DNA of 31,015 nt from a virus: IMG/VR virus record IMGVR_UViG_3300035633_000361, positions 1 to 31,015 of that record, one strand, 5' to 3'. The translations under genes were made by a program, and so were the position numbers. This document shows positions 16,150 to 24,084 of this stretch, in pieces. Position 1 is the stretch's first letter, and each line of letters starts with the position of its first letter. Under the pieces are notes generated by a model. The model had not been told where the DNA came from. It saw only the letters and a list, made by a program, of their open reading frames with translations, and did not search any database.

Positions 16150-17365
16150 TGTGAAGATGGCTATAATAGAAGATTTGATCAGCCGTGGATTCCCTAAAAT
16201 TTCACATTCTTTTGATATCAAAATAAATGGTTACGCCGGAACCGGGAAGACATTCTTACTTGCAAATATTCGTAAAGAATTATTTGCTCGTCTTCCCGGT
16301 CTTTTTTCTGCTGCTTTCTGCACATATACAGGAAAGGCTTCTTCTGTCATCCTCAGCAAATTAGAAGAAAATCAGGCTTTGTTTCCAGAAGACTATGTCG
16401 GCACAATTCATGGCCTTATATATAAGGTGATTCGTGCTTGGGATAAAGATTTGAACAGATTTGTAATTAAGGGGTTTCGAAGAAGAAGCATAGAAGAATT
16501 CTACCATAATATAATTTTTGTTGATGAAGCGTCTATGGTGTCACAGACGATCTGGGACGATCTTCATTATTTCGGTGTGCCAATTATAGCGGTTGGTGAT
16601 CACGGGCAACTCCCACCTATTGGTGATGACCATAACCCTATGCAGAATTCAAATTATACATTGACTGAGATCCATCGACAAGCCCTCAATTCACCGATTC
16701 TCAAACTTGCAGATTTTGCGAGAAAGTATGGGTATATACCAAGAAACAAAACTTTTGGGGATGGCGTGTTCAAAATTGGATGGGGTAATGAAGATTGTAA
16801 AACATTAGTTGAAAAAGCTGATCATGAAGATGATATGATAATGCTTTGCGGTTTTAATCATTCAAGAATTAATCTTAATAAGATGGCTCGAGAAAAACTC
16901 GGATATAAATTTGCAGAGCCTTACATTGGTGAAAGAGTCATATGTTTACAAAATAACCGTGACATTGGAATAATGAATGGGCAACTCTCTACCGTTGTAT
17001 TCACAATGCCTGGAGATATGGGTTGTTTAAAATTAACCATAGACCCAGATGGTTTTGAAGACCTGATTGAATGTTATGCAACGATGCACGGTTTTAATAA
17101 TAGATTTATAAATACACTTGACTATCTTTACACAAAAGATGGAAGAAGGCAAAAAAGAACTGCTAGAGATCACAAATTTGAGCAATTAGATTTCTTTGAT
17201 TTCGGATATGCTATATCTGTCCATAAATCTCAGGGGAGCGAGTGGAGAAGAGTTATATTATTTGAGCAATTCTGTAAAGCTTGGTCTGACACTTGGAATC
17301 GTTGGCTTTATACGGCAATAACCAGAGCTAGAGAGAAGCTCTTCATAGTTTCTGATTTTTACTAA
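16127..17365 (+). CDS. dda: Dda-like SF1 DNA helicase
   Basis: A 412-residue superfamily 1 helicase of the RecD/Dda type. Motif I is INGYAGTGKTFLL (Walker A Lys41), motif Ia CTYTGKAS, motif II IIFVDEASMVS (Asp133-Glu134), motif III AVGDHGQLPPIG, motif IV LTEIHRQ, motif V FGYAISVHKSQGSEW and motif VI LYTAITRAREKLFIV near the C-terminus. T4 Dda is 439 residues, so the length fits. Dda is a 5'-3' helicase that helps start replication and recombination and moves proteins off DNA. AAGGA lies 9 bases upstream of the ATG, inside the end of the transglycosylase gene. Belongs to the replication block that follows. Confidence 0.9.
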   Translation: MLTKEQLDVKMAIIEDLISRGFPKISHSFDIKINGYAGTGKTFLLANIRKELFARLPGLFSAAFCTYTGKASSVILSKLEENQALFPEDYVGTIHGLIYKVIRAWDKDLNRFVIKGFRRRSIEEFYHNIIFVDEASMVSQTIWDDLHYFGVPIIAVGDHGQLPPIGDDHNPMQNSNYTLTEIHRQALNSPILKLADFARKYGYIPRNKTFGDGVFKIGWGNEDCKTLVEKADHEDDMIMLCGFNHSRINLNKMAREKLGYKFAEPYIGERVICLQNNRDIGIMNGQLSTVVFTMPGDMGCLKLTIDPDGFEDLIECYATMHGFNNRFINTLDYLYTKDGRRQKRTARDHKFEQLDFFDFGYAISVHKSQGSEWRRVILFEQFCKAWSDTWNRWLYTAITRAREKLFIVSDFY

Positions 17366-17375
17366 GGAGAAACAA

Positions 17376-17615
17376 ATGACACCGTACGCAAAAATTCAAA
17401 TGATGAGAGAGATGCGGGAACCAATTATAGATCAATGCGAAGGGTGTGGGAACATTCAACCAGAAACATCCTTATGTAATGTATATGTCAAACCGGAAGT
17501 TAAATGGATTCCCGGAAAATGCCCAATGTCAACTCACGTTGTTGAAGAGATTCAAAAAGATACAAAGAAAGTTAACCCGCTAAAAGCATCAAAAAAGAAG
17601 AGCCGCAAAAAATGA
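17376..17615 (+). CDS. Small Cys-containing protein
   Basis: A 79-residue protein of unknown family. CEGCG (about 21-25), a Cys at SLCNVY and another at GKCPMS could bind one zinc. The C-terminus is Lys-rich (NPLKASKKKSRKK), as in nucleic-acid-binding proteins. AAGGAG lies 7 bases before the ATG and the gene follows the helicase by 10 bases; its stop overlaps the next ATG (ATGA). May be a small accessory of the replication machinery. Confidence 0.6.
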   Translation: MTPYAKIQMMREMREPIIDQCEGCGNIQPETSLCNVYVKPEVKWIPGKCPMSTHVVEEIQKDTKKVNPLKASKKKSRKK

Positions 17616-17791
17616 TCCGTGTAATACGAGAAGATATAAGCAAGATGGCTCGGGAAACAGCAGATCACGAGAACCCCGCATTTCTTCTTGTTATCATGCT
17701 TGGATGTTCACTTGGTTTGCTATTCTTATTTCTAACTCTTGAGGGAAAAACTCTTCAAAGTTGGTTCAATTATATGAGTGGTTTATTTTGA
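17612..17791 (+). CDS. Small single-span membrane protein (59 residues)
   Basis: A short gene joined to its neighbour by an ATGA overlap. The N-terminus is charged (MIRVIREDISKMARETADHE), then NPAFLLVIMLGCSLGLLFLF (about 21-40) is a single hydrophobic span, and the tail TLEGKTLQSWFNYMSGLF is short and amphipathic. No signal-peptide cleavage site is obvious. Family unknown. Its stop is 9 bases before a 14-bp inverted repeat. Confidence 0.55.
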   Translation: MIRVIREDISKMARETADHENPAFLLVIMLGCSLGLLFLFLTLEGKTLQSWFNYMSGLF

Positions 17792-17799
17792 TCTTCGGG

Positions 17800-17841
17800 A
17801 TGGTATTTTCATCATACGGAACAAATTGATGAAAATACCAT
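17800..17841 (+). repeat. 14-bp perfect inverted repeat just before an SD site
   Basis: ATGGTATTTTCATC (17800-17813) and GATGAAAATACCAT (17828-17841) are exact reverse complements around a 14-base loop, followed by TTTT and then GGAGG 9 bases downstream of the stem. It could be a weak terminator, an operator, or an RNA hairpin limiting translation of the gene at 17857 and the clamp loader behind it. Confidence 0.8.
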
Positions 17842-17856
17842 TTTGGAGGTAATTGA

Positions 17857-18255
17857 ATGTCTGATTGTCTTGAGAAATTAAAATCAAAGTTAACTGAATA
17901 CGGATTGCAGATTCAGGTTGAAAATTATATTGAAGAGCATAATGAAATCTATCTAGCAACAAGTGACATGTCTATATTTTTTTCACTTGATGAAGATGTT
18001 GCAAAAATTTCATTTATAGCATCGTTGCCACCAGAGATTGTTGCTAGTGATATGCTCATCTTGAAAGAAGTTGATGGGATGGGAATTGTCGTAATGGAAT
18101 CTTACATATTTAATTCCAAGAAACAACTTCTTAACGGAGAAGAGGCAAGACAATATTTCTTCTCAAGAATTGGAGAACAAGCCATTCGGCAATTCACCAA
18201 AGAACAAATTCAGATGCAGATGTTATTAAATTGTGAAAACTGTCATGAATGTTGA
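17857..18255 (+). CDS. Hypothetical protein preceding the clamp loader gene
   Basis: A 132-residue acidic protein, strand-rich in its first two thirds (QVENYIEEHNEIYLATSD, then SIFFSLDEDVAKISFIA), with a Gln/Met-rich helix (FTKEQIQMQMLL) and a Cys-rich end (NCENCHEC). The end has four residues that could bind a metal. No family recognised. GGAGG lies 7 bases before the ATG, directly after the inverted repeat. The next gene starts 10 bases later, so the two are probably co-expressed. Might be an accessory of the replisome. Confidence 0.6.
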   Translation: MSDCLEKLKSKLTEYGLQIQVENYIEEHNEIYLATSDMSIFFSLDEDVAKISFIASLPPEIVASDMLILKEVDGMGIVVMESYIFNSKKQLLNGEEARQYFFSRIGEQAIRQFTKEQIQMQMLLNCENCHEC

Positions 18256-18265
18256 AGGGAGAAAT

Positions 18266-19267
18266 ATGGATATAGAGTCAAGTTTGTGGGTTGAGAAGTA
18301 TAGACCTAGAACTTTAGATGATTTAGTTTTACCGGAAAGATATAAAAGAGATTTTCAAAAGTTTATAGCTAGACAAGACCTTTCAAATTTACTATTCTCT
18401 GGACCACCAGGAGGTGGAAAAACAACAATTGCTAGAATTCTGTGTTCAAAACACGGTGTCTTGTTTAATCGTACAGATAATCTTTTATTTGTAAATGGTT
18501 CATCACAAAAACAAAGAAATATTGCATATGTAGACAACGTGATTGAGCCTTTTCTTCGACACCCCCCACATGCCGATAAGTTTCGTGTAGTTCTTATTGA
18601 TGAAGCTGATAATTTGACAACTGATGCTTTTCGTGCGCTCCGTGGTGTCATTGAGAAATATCACAGATTATATGGGCGTTTTATATTCACCTGCAATTAC
18701 CCATCAAATATACCGGATCCACTTCACAGTAGATTTGTTCATTACAAATTTCAACAGATGCCAAAAGAATTTATTATCAATTACTGTAAACATATACTTG
18801 ATTCAGAAAACATTGAATATACAGAAAAAGGAATTGAAGTTGTTGTAAATCAATTATACCCAGATGTAAGAAAAATTGTTAATGCGATTTATCAGCACTG
18901 TTGGGAAGAACCCAAAGATAAAAATAAAGTCGGAAGACTGGAAGTAAGCGAAGATGATGTCACAACAAATGAAACAGCAATTATTTCAAATATGATATCT
19001 ATCATTGAGGGAATTGAAGCGGGAAATGAAGCAAAGCTTGGTAACAGTGTAAATAAGATAATTGAAATTCTATCAAATGAAGAAGTTGATTATAGATATT
19101 TGTATACAAATCTTTTTTATCGTGATAAACTTCATCTTGCAGCTAAAATTATTGTCAACAAGTACAGTAATTCTCATCAGGGGTGTCTGATACCATCAAT
19201 GCATTTTTCAGCAATGGTATTCGAAATCGTTAGAGCACTGAGAGCTTTGAAAAGAGCAAGCACATGA
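18266..19267 (+). CDS. Clamp loader ATPase, T4 gp44/RFC small-subunit-like
   Basis: A 333-residue AAA+ protein from ATG 18266, which has AAGGGAG upstream; an ATG at 18233 would overlap the previous gene. SSLWVEKYRPRTLDDLVLPE (5-24) is the RFC/gp44 signature opening. Walker A is GPPGGGKTT (46-54), Walker B VVLIDEAD (108-115), sensor 1 FTCNY (141-145) and the arginine-finger region HSRF (154-157). It opens the sliding clamp and loads it on primer ends using ATP, together with a small subunit. T4 gp44 is 319 residues. In T4 the small subunit gp62 is encoded next; the next gene here does not resemble gp62. The clamp itself lies about 3 kb downstream. Confidence 0.92.
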   Translation: MDIESSLWVEKYRPRTLDDLVLPERYKRDFQKFIARQDLSNLLFSGPPGGGKTTIARILCSKHGVLFNRTDNLLFVNGSSQKQRNIAYVDNVIEPFLRHPPHADKFRVVLIDEADNLTTDAFRALRGVIEKYHRLYGRFIFTCNYPSNIPDPLHSRFVHYKFQQMPKEFIINYCKHILDSENIEYTEKGIEVVVNQLYPDVRKIVNAIYQHCWEEPKDKNKVGRLEVSEDDVTTNETAIISNMISIIEGIEAGNEAKLGNSVNKIIEILSNEEVDYRYLYTNLFYRDKLHLAAKIIVNKYSNSHQGCLIPSMHFSAMVFEIVRALRALKRAST

Positions 19268-19629
19268 AATTGAGTCGATTTCAAAAAAACAAAAGTGATA
19301 AAAGAAGGATGTTTATACTTAGTACACTTGAAATAGATGTAGAGGAAGCCTTTCGAATGGAATTGGCTGTTTGTATTAAATGTCAGGGATCTGGTTTATC
19401 AACTAGTGTTAATAAAATATGGGATACACATTCATATTGTGACATATGTAAAGGTGATGGTTATTTCTATAAAGAAGAAAATATGTTGAATTCTAGGTTC
19501 TGTCCAAAATGCGAAGGAGCTGGTTGTAATGATTGCGAAAATAAAGGATTGGTTGACTGGGTTAAATTTGCTCGTATCTCTGAAAAGAAAACTTCACGTT
19601 TATCCATGCAAAGGGTGTCTGGTTTTTAG
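19264..19629 (+). CDS. DnaJ-type Cys-rich zinc protein
   Basis: A 121-residue protein whose ATG overlaps the clamp loader stop (ATGA). It carries CIKCQGSG, CDICKGDG, CPKCEGAGCNDCENKG: repeats of the C-x2-C-x-G-x-G motif found in the DnaJ zinc domain, but without a J domain. NKGLVDWVKFAR near the end matches the GILDWVSYVR segment of the protein at 21866, so these are relatives. The N-terminus is basic. Such modules occur in several large-phage proteins; the partner is unknown. It occupies the place where T4 has gene 62, but nothing here suggests a clamp loader subunit. Confidence 0.65.
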   Translation: MKLSRFQKNKSDKRRMFILSTLEIDVEEAFRMELAVCIKCQGSGLSTSVNKIWDTHSYCDICKGDGYFYKEENMLNSRFCPKCEGAGCNDCENKGLVDWVKFARISEKKTSRLSMQRVSGF

Positions 19630-19834
19630 TTCATGTAGAGAATTGTGTGATAAAATTGAAAACGATGAAGACAAATTGAGAAGAACCATGTTTGGTAATA
19701 AAGCTTGTCCAGATTGCGGTGGGACACAATTATATGAAGGACCTTCTGGTGGAATATCTACAAATATTAAATGTGCTAGTTGCGGTCACTGGTTTAATGT
19801 TTCGCCATTCACGGTTGAGAGGATCAATCGATGA
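19529..19834 (+). CDS. Small zinc-ribbon protein with two Cys clusters
   Basis: A 101-residue protein that overlaps the previous gene by 101 bases in another frame. AAGGAG 9 bases before ATG 19529 supports this start; the Cys group PCKGCLVFSSCRELC (about 26-40) begins just at or before the end of the overlap, so the start cannot be much later. A second group, CPDCGG...CASCGHWFNV (60-90), is a classical zinc ribbon. Small, basic at the N-terminus. Possibly a nucleic-acid-binding accessory to the primase encoded next, whose ATG overlaps its stop (ATGA). Confidence 0.6.
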   Translation: MIAKIKDWLTGLNLLVSLKRKLHVYPCKGCLVFSSCRELCDKIENDEDKLRRTMFGNKACPDCGGTQLYEGPSGGISTNIKCASCGHWFNVSPFTVERINR

Positions 19835-20853
19835 TAGGAATTTATCAAGATTCTTTTCTTGATTATTTAAGAAGTAATCTTGGTCAAAAGGTTAAAATAA
19901 CTACAAAAAATATAATCGTGCCGTGTCCTTGGTGTGAATATAAGAAAGATAAAGACCACTATCATTTATATATCTCTCTTGAAATGCCAATCTTTCACTG
20001 CTTTCACGCATCCTGTGAAAGAAGCGGTAACCTATCAAAGTTCATTCGACAGCTACATGGAACAGATATTACAGATACGTTTGTAGATAAAGATAAGATA
20101 CGTGAATATCAAAGAGAGAAAAATTTATTAAAAGAATCATTTGAAACGAAAAGATTAAAATTACCACCTCTCAATTCTGAAAGATTTAAATTAAAAGAGT
20201 TGTATATTAAGAAAAGACTTAAATTCGCTCCGATCCCTACAGAAACAATAAAGGGTTTAATATATGATATTAATTCATTTATAGAAATGAATCATATACC
20301 AATACCACCAAATCTATTTCGAATATTAGACTATTTACAATCCAATTTTGTGGGTTTTCTGACCGAGAATCACTGTACTCTTGTCTGTCGAAATATAAAT
20401 AGTTCACATTCTATGAGGTATTATAAAGTAAAGATTGCAGATTCTTATTTTGTTGATTATTACAAATTATCTGGCAATGACCCAAAATCAAAGAAAATTG
20501 TGCTTGCAGAGGGAGTATTTGATATCTTCGCGGAACAAATATATGATTCTTTGAAAATAAAAAACGATGTCAGAATGTATGCTTCTTGTTTCAATTCAAA
20601 ATATAGTTCTTTGATTCAGAGTATTGTTTATTATGAACAATTATTTCGACCTGACGTTGTCATACTTTCTGACCGTGGTGTAGAGATGGATTGGTATCGA
20701 AAGATGTATTTTTTCAACTCGCACATAATCAATTCTTTAAGCATATACATGAATGTTGCTGGAAAAGATTTTAATGATGTGCCAGTTGAACCTAGAAGAA
20801 TATCTATTAATGAGGGAGCTAAATTTTATGGCAAGCGCAAGAGAAAGACTTAA
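19831..20853 (+). CDS. DNA primase, DnaG/T4 gp61-like
   Basis: A 340-residue protein. The zinc domain is PCPWC (Cys32, Cys35) with HCFHASC (57-62), the CHC2-type finger of primases, with SGNLSKFIRQ after it. The central part (85-190) is helical. TOPRIM motifs follow: IVLAEGVFDIF (223-233, Glu228), VVILSDRGVE (276-285, Asp281) and AGKDFNDVP near 310. It makes short RNA primers for lagging-strand synthesis with the replicative helicase. T4 gp61 is 342 residues. The helicase (gp41-like) is not in this window. GAGG precedes its ATG. The C-terminus is Lys/Arg-rich. Confidence 0.85.
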   Translation: MIGIYQDSFLDYLRSNLGQKVKITTKNIIVPCPWCEYKKDKDHYHLYISLEMPIFHCFHASCERSGNLSKFIRQLHGTDITDTFVDKDKIREYQREKNLLKESFETKRLKLPPLNSERFKLKELYIKKRLKFAPIPTETIKGLIYDINSFIEMNHIPIPPNLFRILDYLQSNFVGFLTENHCTLVCRNINSSHSMRYYKVKIADSYFVDYYKLSGNDPKSKKIVLAEGVFDIFAEQIYDSLKIKNDVRMYASCFNSKYSSLIQSIVYYEQLFRPDVVILSDRGVEMDWYRKMYFFNSHIINSLSIYMNVAGKDFNDVPVEPRRISINEGAKFYGKRKRKT

Positions 20854-21208
20854 AGAGATTTTTGACAACACAATTGAATCGGGAACTTTATATGAAGGTT
20901 CCCTTGAGAATCTTGATCACTATTCTTTGTTTTGTAAAGCGGCATCAACAAATCAGTTGTTCAAACTTTTTGGTAGTAATGTTTGCATGTTTAATTATGC
21001 CCGTGAAGGGAAGGATGGAATTTTAATGGTATTTTTCATTCCAATCAATTCTGAAGATACGGGTGCAAAAACCGTTGCTGAGAGAGTGATGGAAATAATT
21101 CGAGAAACAGAGAAATGTTTTATCACTCTTGATTATGCAAAATCAGAAGAAATAAAGGAGGAGAAATTTGTCTATGTGACAGTTCTCAAACTGTTAAACG
21201 GAGGATAA
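20828..21208 (+). CDS. Hypothetical protein between primase and HNH genes
   Basis: A 126-residue protein from ATG 20828, overlapping the primase by 26 bases; GGGAG lies 9 bases upstream, which decides against earlier in-frame ATGs. An N-terminal helix (SARERLKEIFDNTIESG) is followed by an alternating strand/helix domain with VCMFNYAREGKDGILMVFFI and later a helix ERVMEIIRETEKCF and a closing strand KFVYVTVLKLLNG. No motif recognised; it could be a small globular binding protein. Nothing odd in composition. Confidence 0.6.
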   Translation: MASARERLKEIFDNTIESGTLYEGSLENLDHYSLFCKAASTNQLFKLFGSNVCMFNYAREGKDGILMVFFIPINSEDTGAKTVAERVMEIIRETEKCFITLDYAKSEEIKEEKFVYVTVLKLLNGG

Positions 21209-21212
21209 AATC

Positions 21213-21713
21213 ATGCAAAGGTGTGTGGTTTTGAACGCAGACTATAGCTTTTTGAATGTGGTTGACTGGCGAAGAGCTATCTGTCTGGTGGTCAAAGAAA
21301 AAGTGAAAGTATTAAAATACGGTGATGCAATCATTCATTGTGGAAGTACGATTATGAAAGTACCAGCAGTTATTATGCTGTTAAAACTTGTGCGTCACAT
21401 TTACAAGTCAAAAGTACCATTCACAAAGAAAAATATCTTCATCCGAGATAGATATGAATGCGCTTACTGCGGAACTAAGGATAATCTGACAATTGATCAC
21501 ATTATTCCTCAGTCTCGTGGTGGAAAAACTGACTTTGACAATTGTGTTGCTGCTTGCCGCCCATGCAACAACCTAAAAAACAATCGCACACCATCTGAGG
21601 CGAAAATGTTTCTTAGAAAGAAAGCATATCAACCAACAATTGCTGAATTTTTAATGATAAAATTAAAACAGCTTGGTGTTGTAGAATTGTTGAAAGAAAT
21701 GGGTCTTTATTGA
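21213..21713 (+). CDS. HNH endonuclease
   Basis: A 166-residue protein. The core is at 80-130: CAYCG (83, 86), LTIDHIIPQSRGG with Asp95-His96, then FDNCVAACRPCNNLKNN (Asn and Cys115/118), a complete Cys4-zinc HNH fold like McrA-type and many phage or prophage enzymes. The N-terminal region (1-70) starts MQRCVVLNADYSFLNVVDWR, a conserved lead typical of freestanding HNH proteins of this group. It makes DNA breaks, with a role in packaging, defence or homing not resolvable here. GGAGG upstream of the ATG. It sits inside the replication block as an apparently standalone enzyme. Confidence 0.85.
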   Translation: MQRCVVLNADYSFLNVVDWRRAICLVVKEKVKVLKYGDAIIHCGSTIMKVPAVIMLLKLVRHIYKSKVPFTKKNIFIRDRYECAYCGTKDNLTIDHIIPQSRGGKTDFDNCVAACRPCNNLKNNRTPSEAKMFLRKKAYQPTIAEFLMIKLKQLGVVELLKEMGLY

Positions 21714-21725
21714 AAGGAGTGGGAT

Positions 21726-21959
21726 ATGAGAGAGAAAAGAGCGCGATGGATTCGAAATCAGTTGATCCGAATGAATCCAGCCATGTTAGATACTTTAAGC
21801 GATTATTACGAAGAAAAAGCTCCGAATATGCAACCTAGAACATTATACAGGAGATTAAAGAAATTATGGACTCAAAACCACAAAGACAAGACACGTTGGA
21901 TAAAATCTGCGAAGAAACTGGAGAATACACCTGCCCCGAATGTTCAGGAACAGGAATGA
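21726..21959 (+). CDS. Small basic hypothetical protein
   Basis: A 77-residue, Arg/Lys/Trp-rich protein (MREKRARWIRNQLIRMNPAM, then LYRRLKKLWTQNHKDKTRWI) that could bind nucleic acid. No known motif. AAGGAG lies 7 bases before the ATG. Its 3' third overlaps the following gene by 94 bases in another frame. The acidic C-terminus (APNVQEQE) is short. Confidence 0.5.
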   Translation: MREKRARWIRNQLIRMNPAMLDTLSDYYEEKAPNMQPRTLYRRLKKLWTQNHKDKTRWIKSAKKLENTPAPNVQEQE

Positions 21960-22174
21960 GCAGCCACGTCCCAATTAAAGCAAGATGTCTTGTTTGTAAC
22001 GGTACTGGTATATTGGATTGGGTTTCGTATGTTAGATATGAAAGGATAGATTGGATCATTCAATCAAGATCAACAATTTGTTCAGATACGAAACCCAAAA
22101 ATCCAAAAGCTGGAGATATTGTTTCTGAAAATGGGAAATTTTTAATATTTAACGGAACAAAATGGTTGAAATGA
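21866..22174 (+). CDS. Cys-rich DnaJ-like module protein, relative of the 19264 protein
   Basis: A 102-residue protein. CPECSGTG (about 23-30) and CLVCNGTG (41-48) are C-x2-C-x-G-x-G knuckles, followed by ILDWVSYVRYERIDW, which matches the LVDWVKFAR segment of the earlier Cys-rich protein. The C-terminal end GDIVSENGKFLIFNGTKWLK resembles a short Trp-containing module common at the ends of phage structural proteins. AGGAG lies 12 bases before the ATG, which is a loose fit, and the overlap with the previous gene is long. It may be a structural or regulatory accessory. Confidence 0.6.
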   Translation: MDSKPQRQDTLDKICEETGEYTCPECSGTGMSSHVPIKARCLVCNGTGILDWVSYVRYERIDWIIQSRSTICSDTKPKNPKAGDIVSENGKFLIFNGTKWLK

Positions 22175-22195
22175 AAAAGTGAAAAGGAGATTCAC

Positions 22196-22945
22196 ATGAG
22201 AGAAATTGTATTAATGTCTTCAAAATATCTTGACATGATTAATTGCTTGACAAGTCTTGCAGAAATTTGTACTGATGCCGATATTAAACAAGGTGTTATT
22301 CGTCAGAGAAGTAACAGCAATACTGCCGTATTTGATATTGATCTGTCATCGCTGATAGAAGACATTGACATTCCATTGATTCAGCTAAAGAACAAACTTG
22401 TTTTGCTGAAGACCTTCGTAGGTCAGAGTGATGTATCATTGGTTCTAAATGATGATGGATCTTTCATATTTTCTGATCAATATTCATCATTGAAGATTGA
22501 ACACCCCGAGGTGGAGTTCATGGAAAATAAATTCATGACAGTTGAAGAAAGAGAGAATATCTTCAATTTAGACGAAGATGAATTTATTCTATCATGTGAC
22601 ATCCCACCAATTGTTACCGAAAGAATCAAAGTCGTAACAAGAAACTTTAACATACCGACAATTCAGGTTAAGTTCAATAAAGACATTGCTTCAATTGAGG
22701 CTTCTACACAATCAAAAGATCAGTTAGCCACGTTTATCAAAGAGATGAATCTCAACATGGAAATAGAGAACGCATTCTCAAATGTACCCGTCATTCCATT
22801 TCTTATGGAGCATGACACGGACGTTATTTTCAGCATGTATAAAGATCCAAATCAGAACGTAGCACTCAATCGATTTGAGACAAAACTCGGTGAAGATATT
22901 GAGATCAATGTTTATTCTAGATCATCAATTATAATGGGTGAATAA
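22196..22945 (+). CDS. Probable sliding clamp, T4 gp45-like
   Basis: A 249-residue, acidic, strand-rich protein. QGVIRQRSNSNTAVFDIDLS, then a strand-helix (IPLIQLKNKLVLLKTFV), a run VSLVLNDDGSFIFSD and SSLKIEHP follow the pattern of the first gp45 domain; a second domain with a similar order starts near residue 130 (FILSCDIPPIVTERIKVV). Length fits gp45 (228 residues). It would tether the DNA polymerase to DNA and, in T4, also activate late transcription. The call rests on pattern and on position in a block with the loader, primase and exonuclease, not on a signature motif. AAGGAG precedes the ATG. Confidence 0.65.
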   Translation: MREIVLMSSKYLDMINCLTSLAEICTDADIKQGVIRQRSNSNTAVFDIDLSSLIEDIDIPLIQLKNKLVLLKTFVGQSDVSLVLNDDGSFIFSDQYSSLKIEHPEVEFMENKFMTVEERENIFNLDEDEFILSCDIPPIVTERIKVVTRNFNIPTIQVKFNKDIASIEASTQSKDQLATFIKEMNLNMEIENAFSNVPVIPFLMEHDTDVIFSMYKDPNQNVALNRFETKLGEDIEINVYSRSSIIMGE

Positions 22946-24077
22946 CGTGCATCCAAGCTCCCTTCTTAGCTACTACCCAACGTATTCAATTCTTGACGAG
23001 GTTGTTGCGAAAAACAACTATAACAAAATTAATCTCTTCATTGATTTTAAAAATACTCTACAATCAACTTACATGGAACATGCAATTGTTAATATCGTTG
23101 AATCAACAAAGAAATCTCAGTTCATTGATACTTCTGTTTTTTCTGCGTTAATTGCTTTTCTTTCGTTTCATAAGATGTGGTCAATTAAGAGGGGAATTGA
23201 TATTGATTTTTTTGTCTTCTATGAGGTTGGTCATTCTTATTACCATATAAATATTGATAAGAAGTACAAATATTCAAGAAAGATTGATGATTTATATGGT
23301 CTTGATAGAGAGGATCGAGATCTATTTTATCAGACACTTCAAGCGAATTTTGAACTCGTTGATCAAGCCTGTAATAAGATGCCTGGAATTCGAGTTCTAA
23401 AAATGCGAAATCTTGAAGCTGACTTCATCCCTTATTATTTAATGACGAGAAATCTGGTTGAGTATGGTGATCAGACTGTTAATCTTATATATTCAAATGA
23501 TCATGATTTGTGGCAATGTCTTCAGGATCACACCTACATCTTTTCAAAAGTGAACCGAAACAAGAAAATATTTGAAGCTGGTGAAACGATGTCCAGATTT
23601 TTGAAAGAGAGGGTAGATATTCCAGATGAATATCTCCCTCTCGCCATGAGCATTATTGGTGATAAGGGAGACGATGTTGATGGTATTGAAAAAATCGGCC
23701 CGAAAACCTTCATCAGTTTTTTTGGCGAATTAAATTCGATATCTGGAAATATGTCAGAAATTTATGATAGAGTGATGTCTGATATCCCCATCTTCAAAGT
23801 TTCTCCTGAAGAAGTTCGGAACAAACAATTGAAGCGTGTAATACAAGCCGAGATCAATGAAAAAAGAATATCAAACAATCTTAGATTGGTTTCTTTTGAA
23901 TTGATTTCAAGAGCATTGGATAACCCAAAAACAACAGAAATGTTAGATAGACGGAAGTCAATTGAGTCTCATTTTAAGAATGATAAAAAGGTGGCATCGT
24001 CTGATGCTATGAAAAAAGCTCTAGAGAGAAATGGAGTATTTTTAGAAGAGGCATCAATAGACTTTCTCTATATATGA
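22938..24077 (+). CDS. 5'-3' exonuclease / flap endonuclease (T4 RNase H-like)
   Basis: A 379-residue FEN-family nuclease. Metal ligands are at INLFIDFKNT (Asp36), RNLEADFIPYY (Glu160, Asp162), LIYSNDHDLWQ (Asp188, Asp190) and IIGDKGDDVDGI (Asp242, 245), followed by EKIGPKTFISFF, the helix-hairpin-helix DNA grip. It removes RNA primers and flaps during lagging-strand maturation. T4 RNase H is 305 residues; extra length lies in the N-terminus and C-terminus. The start is a GTG: 22938, overlapping the clamp stop by 8 bases, or the in-frame GTG at 22947, which has GGTGA 5 bases upstream and may be the true one. Confidence 0.85.
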   Translation: MNNVHPSSLLSYYPTYSILDEVVAKNNYNKINLFIDFKNTLQSTYMEHAIVNIVESTKKSQFIDTSVFSALIAFLSFHKMWSIKRGIDIDFFVFYEVGHSYYHINIDKKYKYSRKIDDLYGLDREDRDLFYQTLQANFELVDQACNKMPGIRVLKMRNLEADFIPYYLMTRNLVEYGDQTVNLIYSNDHDLWQCLQDHTYIFSKVNRNKKIFEAGETMSRFLKERVDIPDEYLPLAMSIIGDKGDDVDGIEKIGPKTFISFFGELNSISGNMSEIYDRVMSDIPIFKVSPEEVRNKQLKRVIQAEINEKRISNNLRLVSFELISRALDNPKTTEMLDRRKSIESHFKNDKKVASSDAMKKALERNGVFLEEASIDFLYI

Positions 24078-24084
24078 GGTCTAT

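Noticed and set aside
19264-19629. Clamp loader small subunit (gp62) from gene order
   Set aside because: The protein is dominated by DnaJ-type Cys knuckles and shows nothing like gp62.
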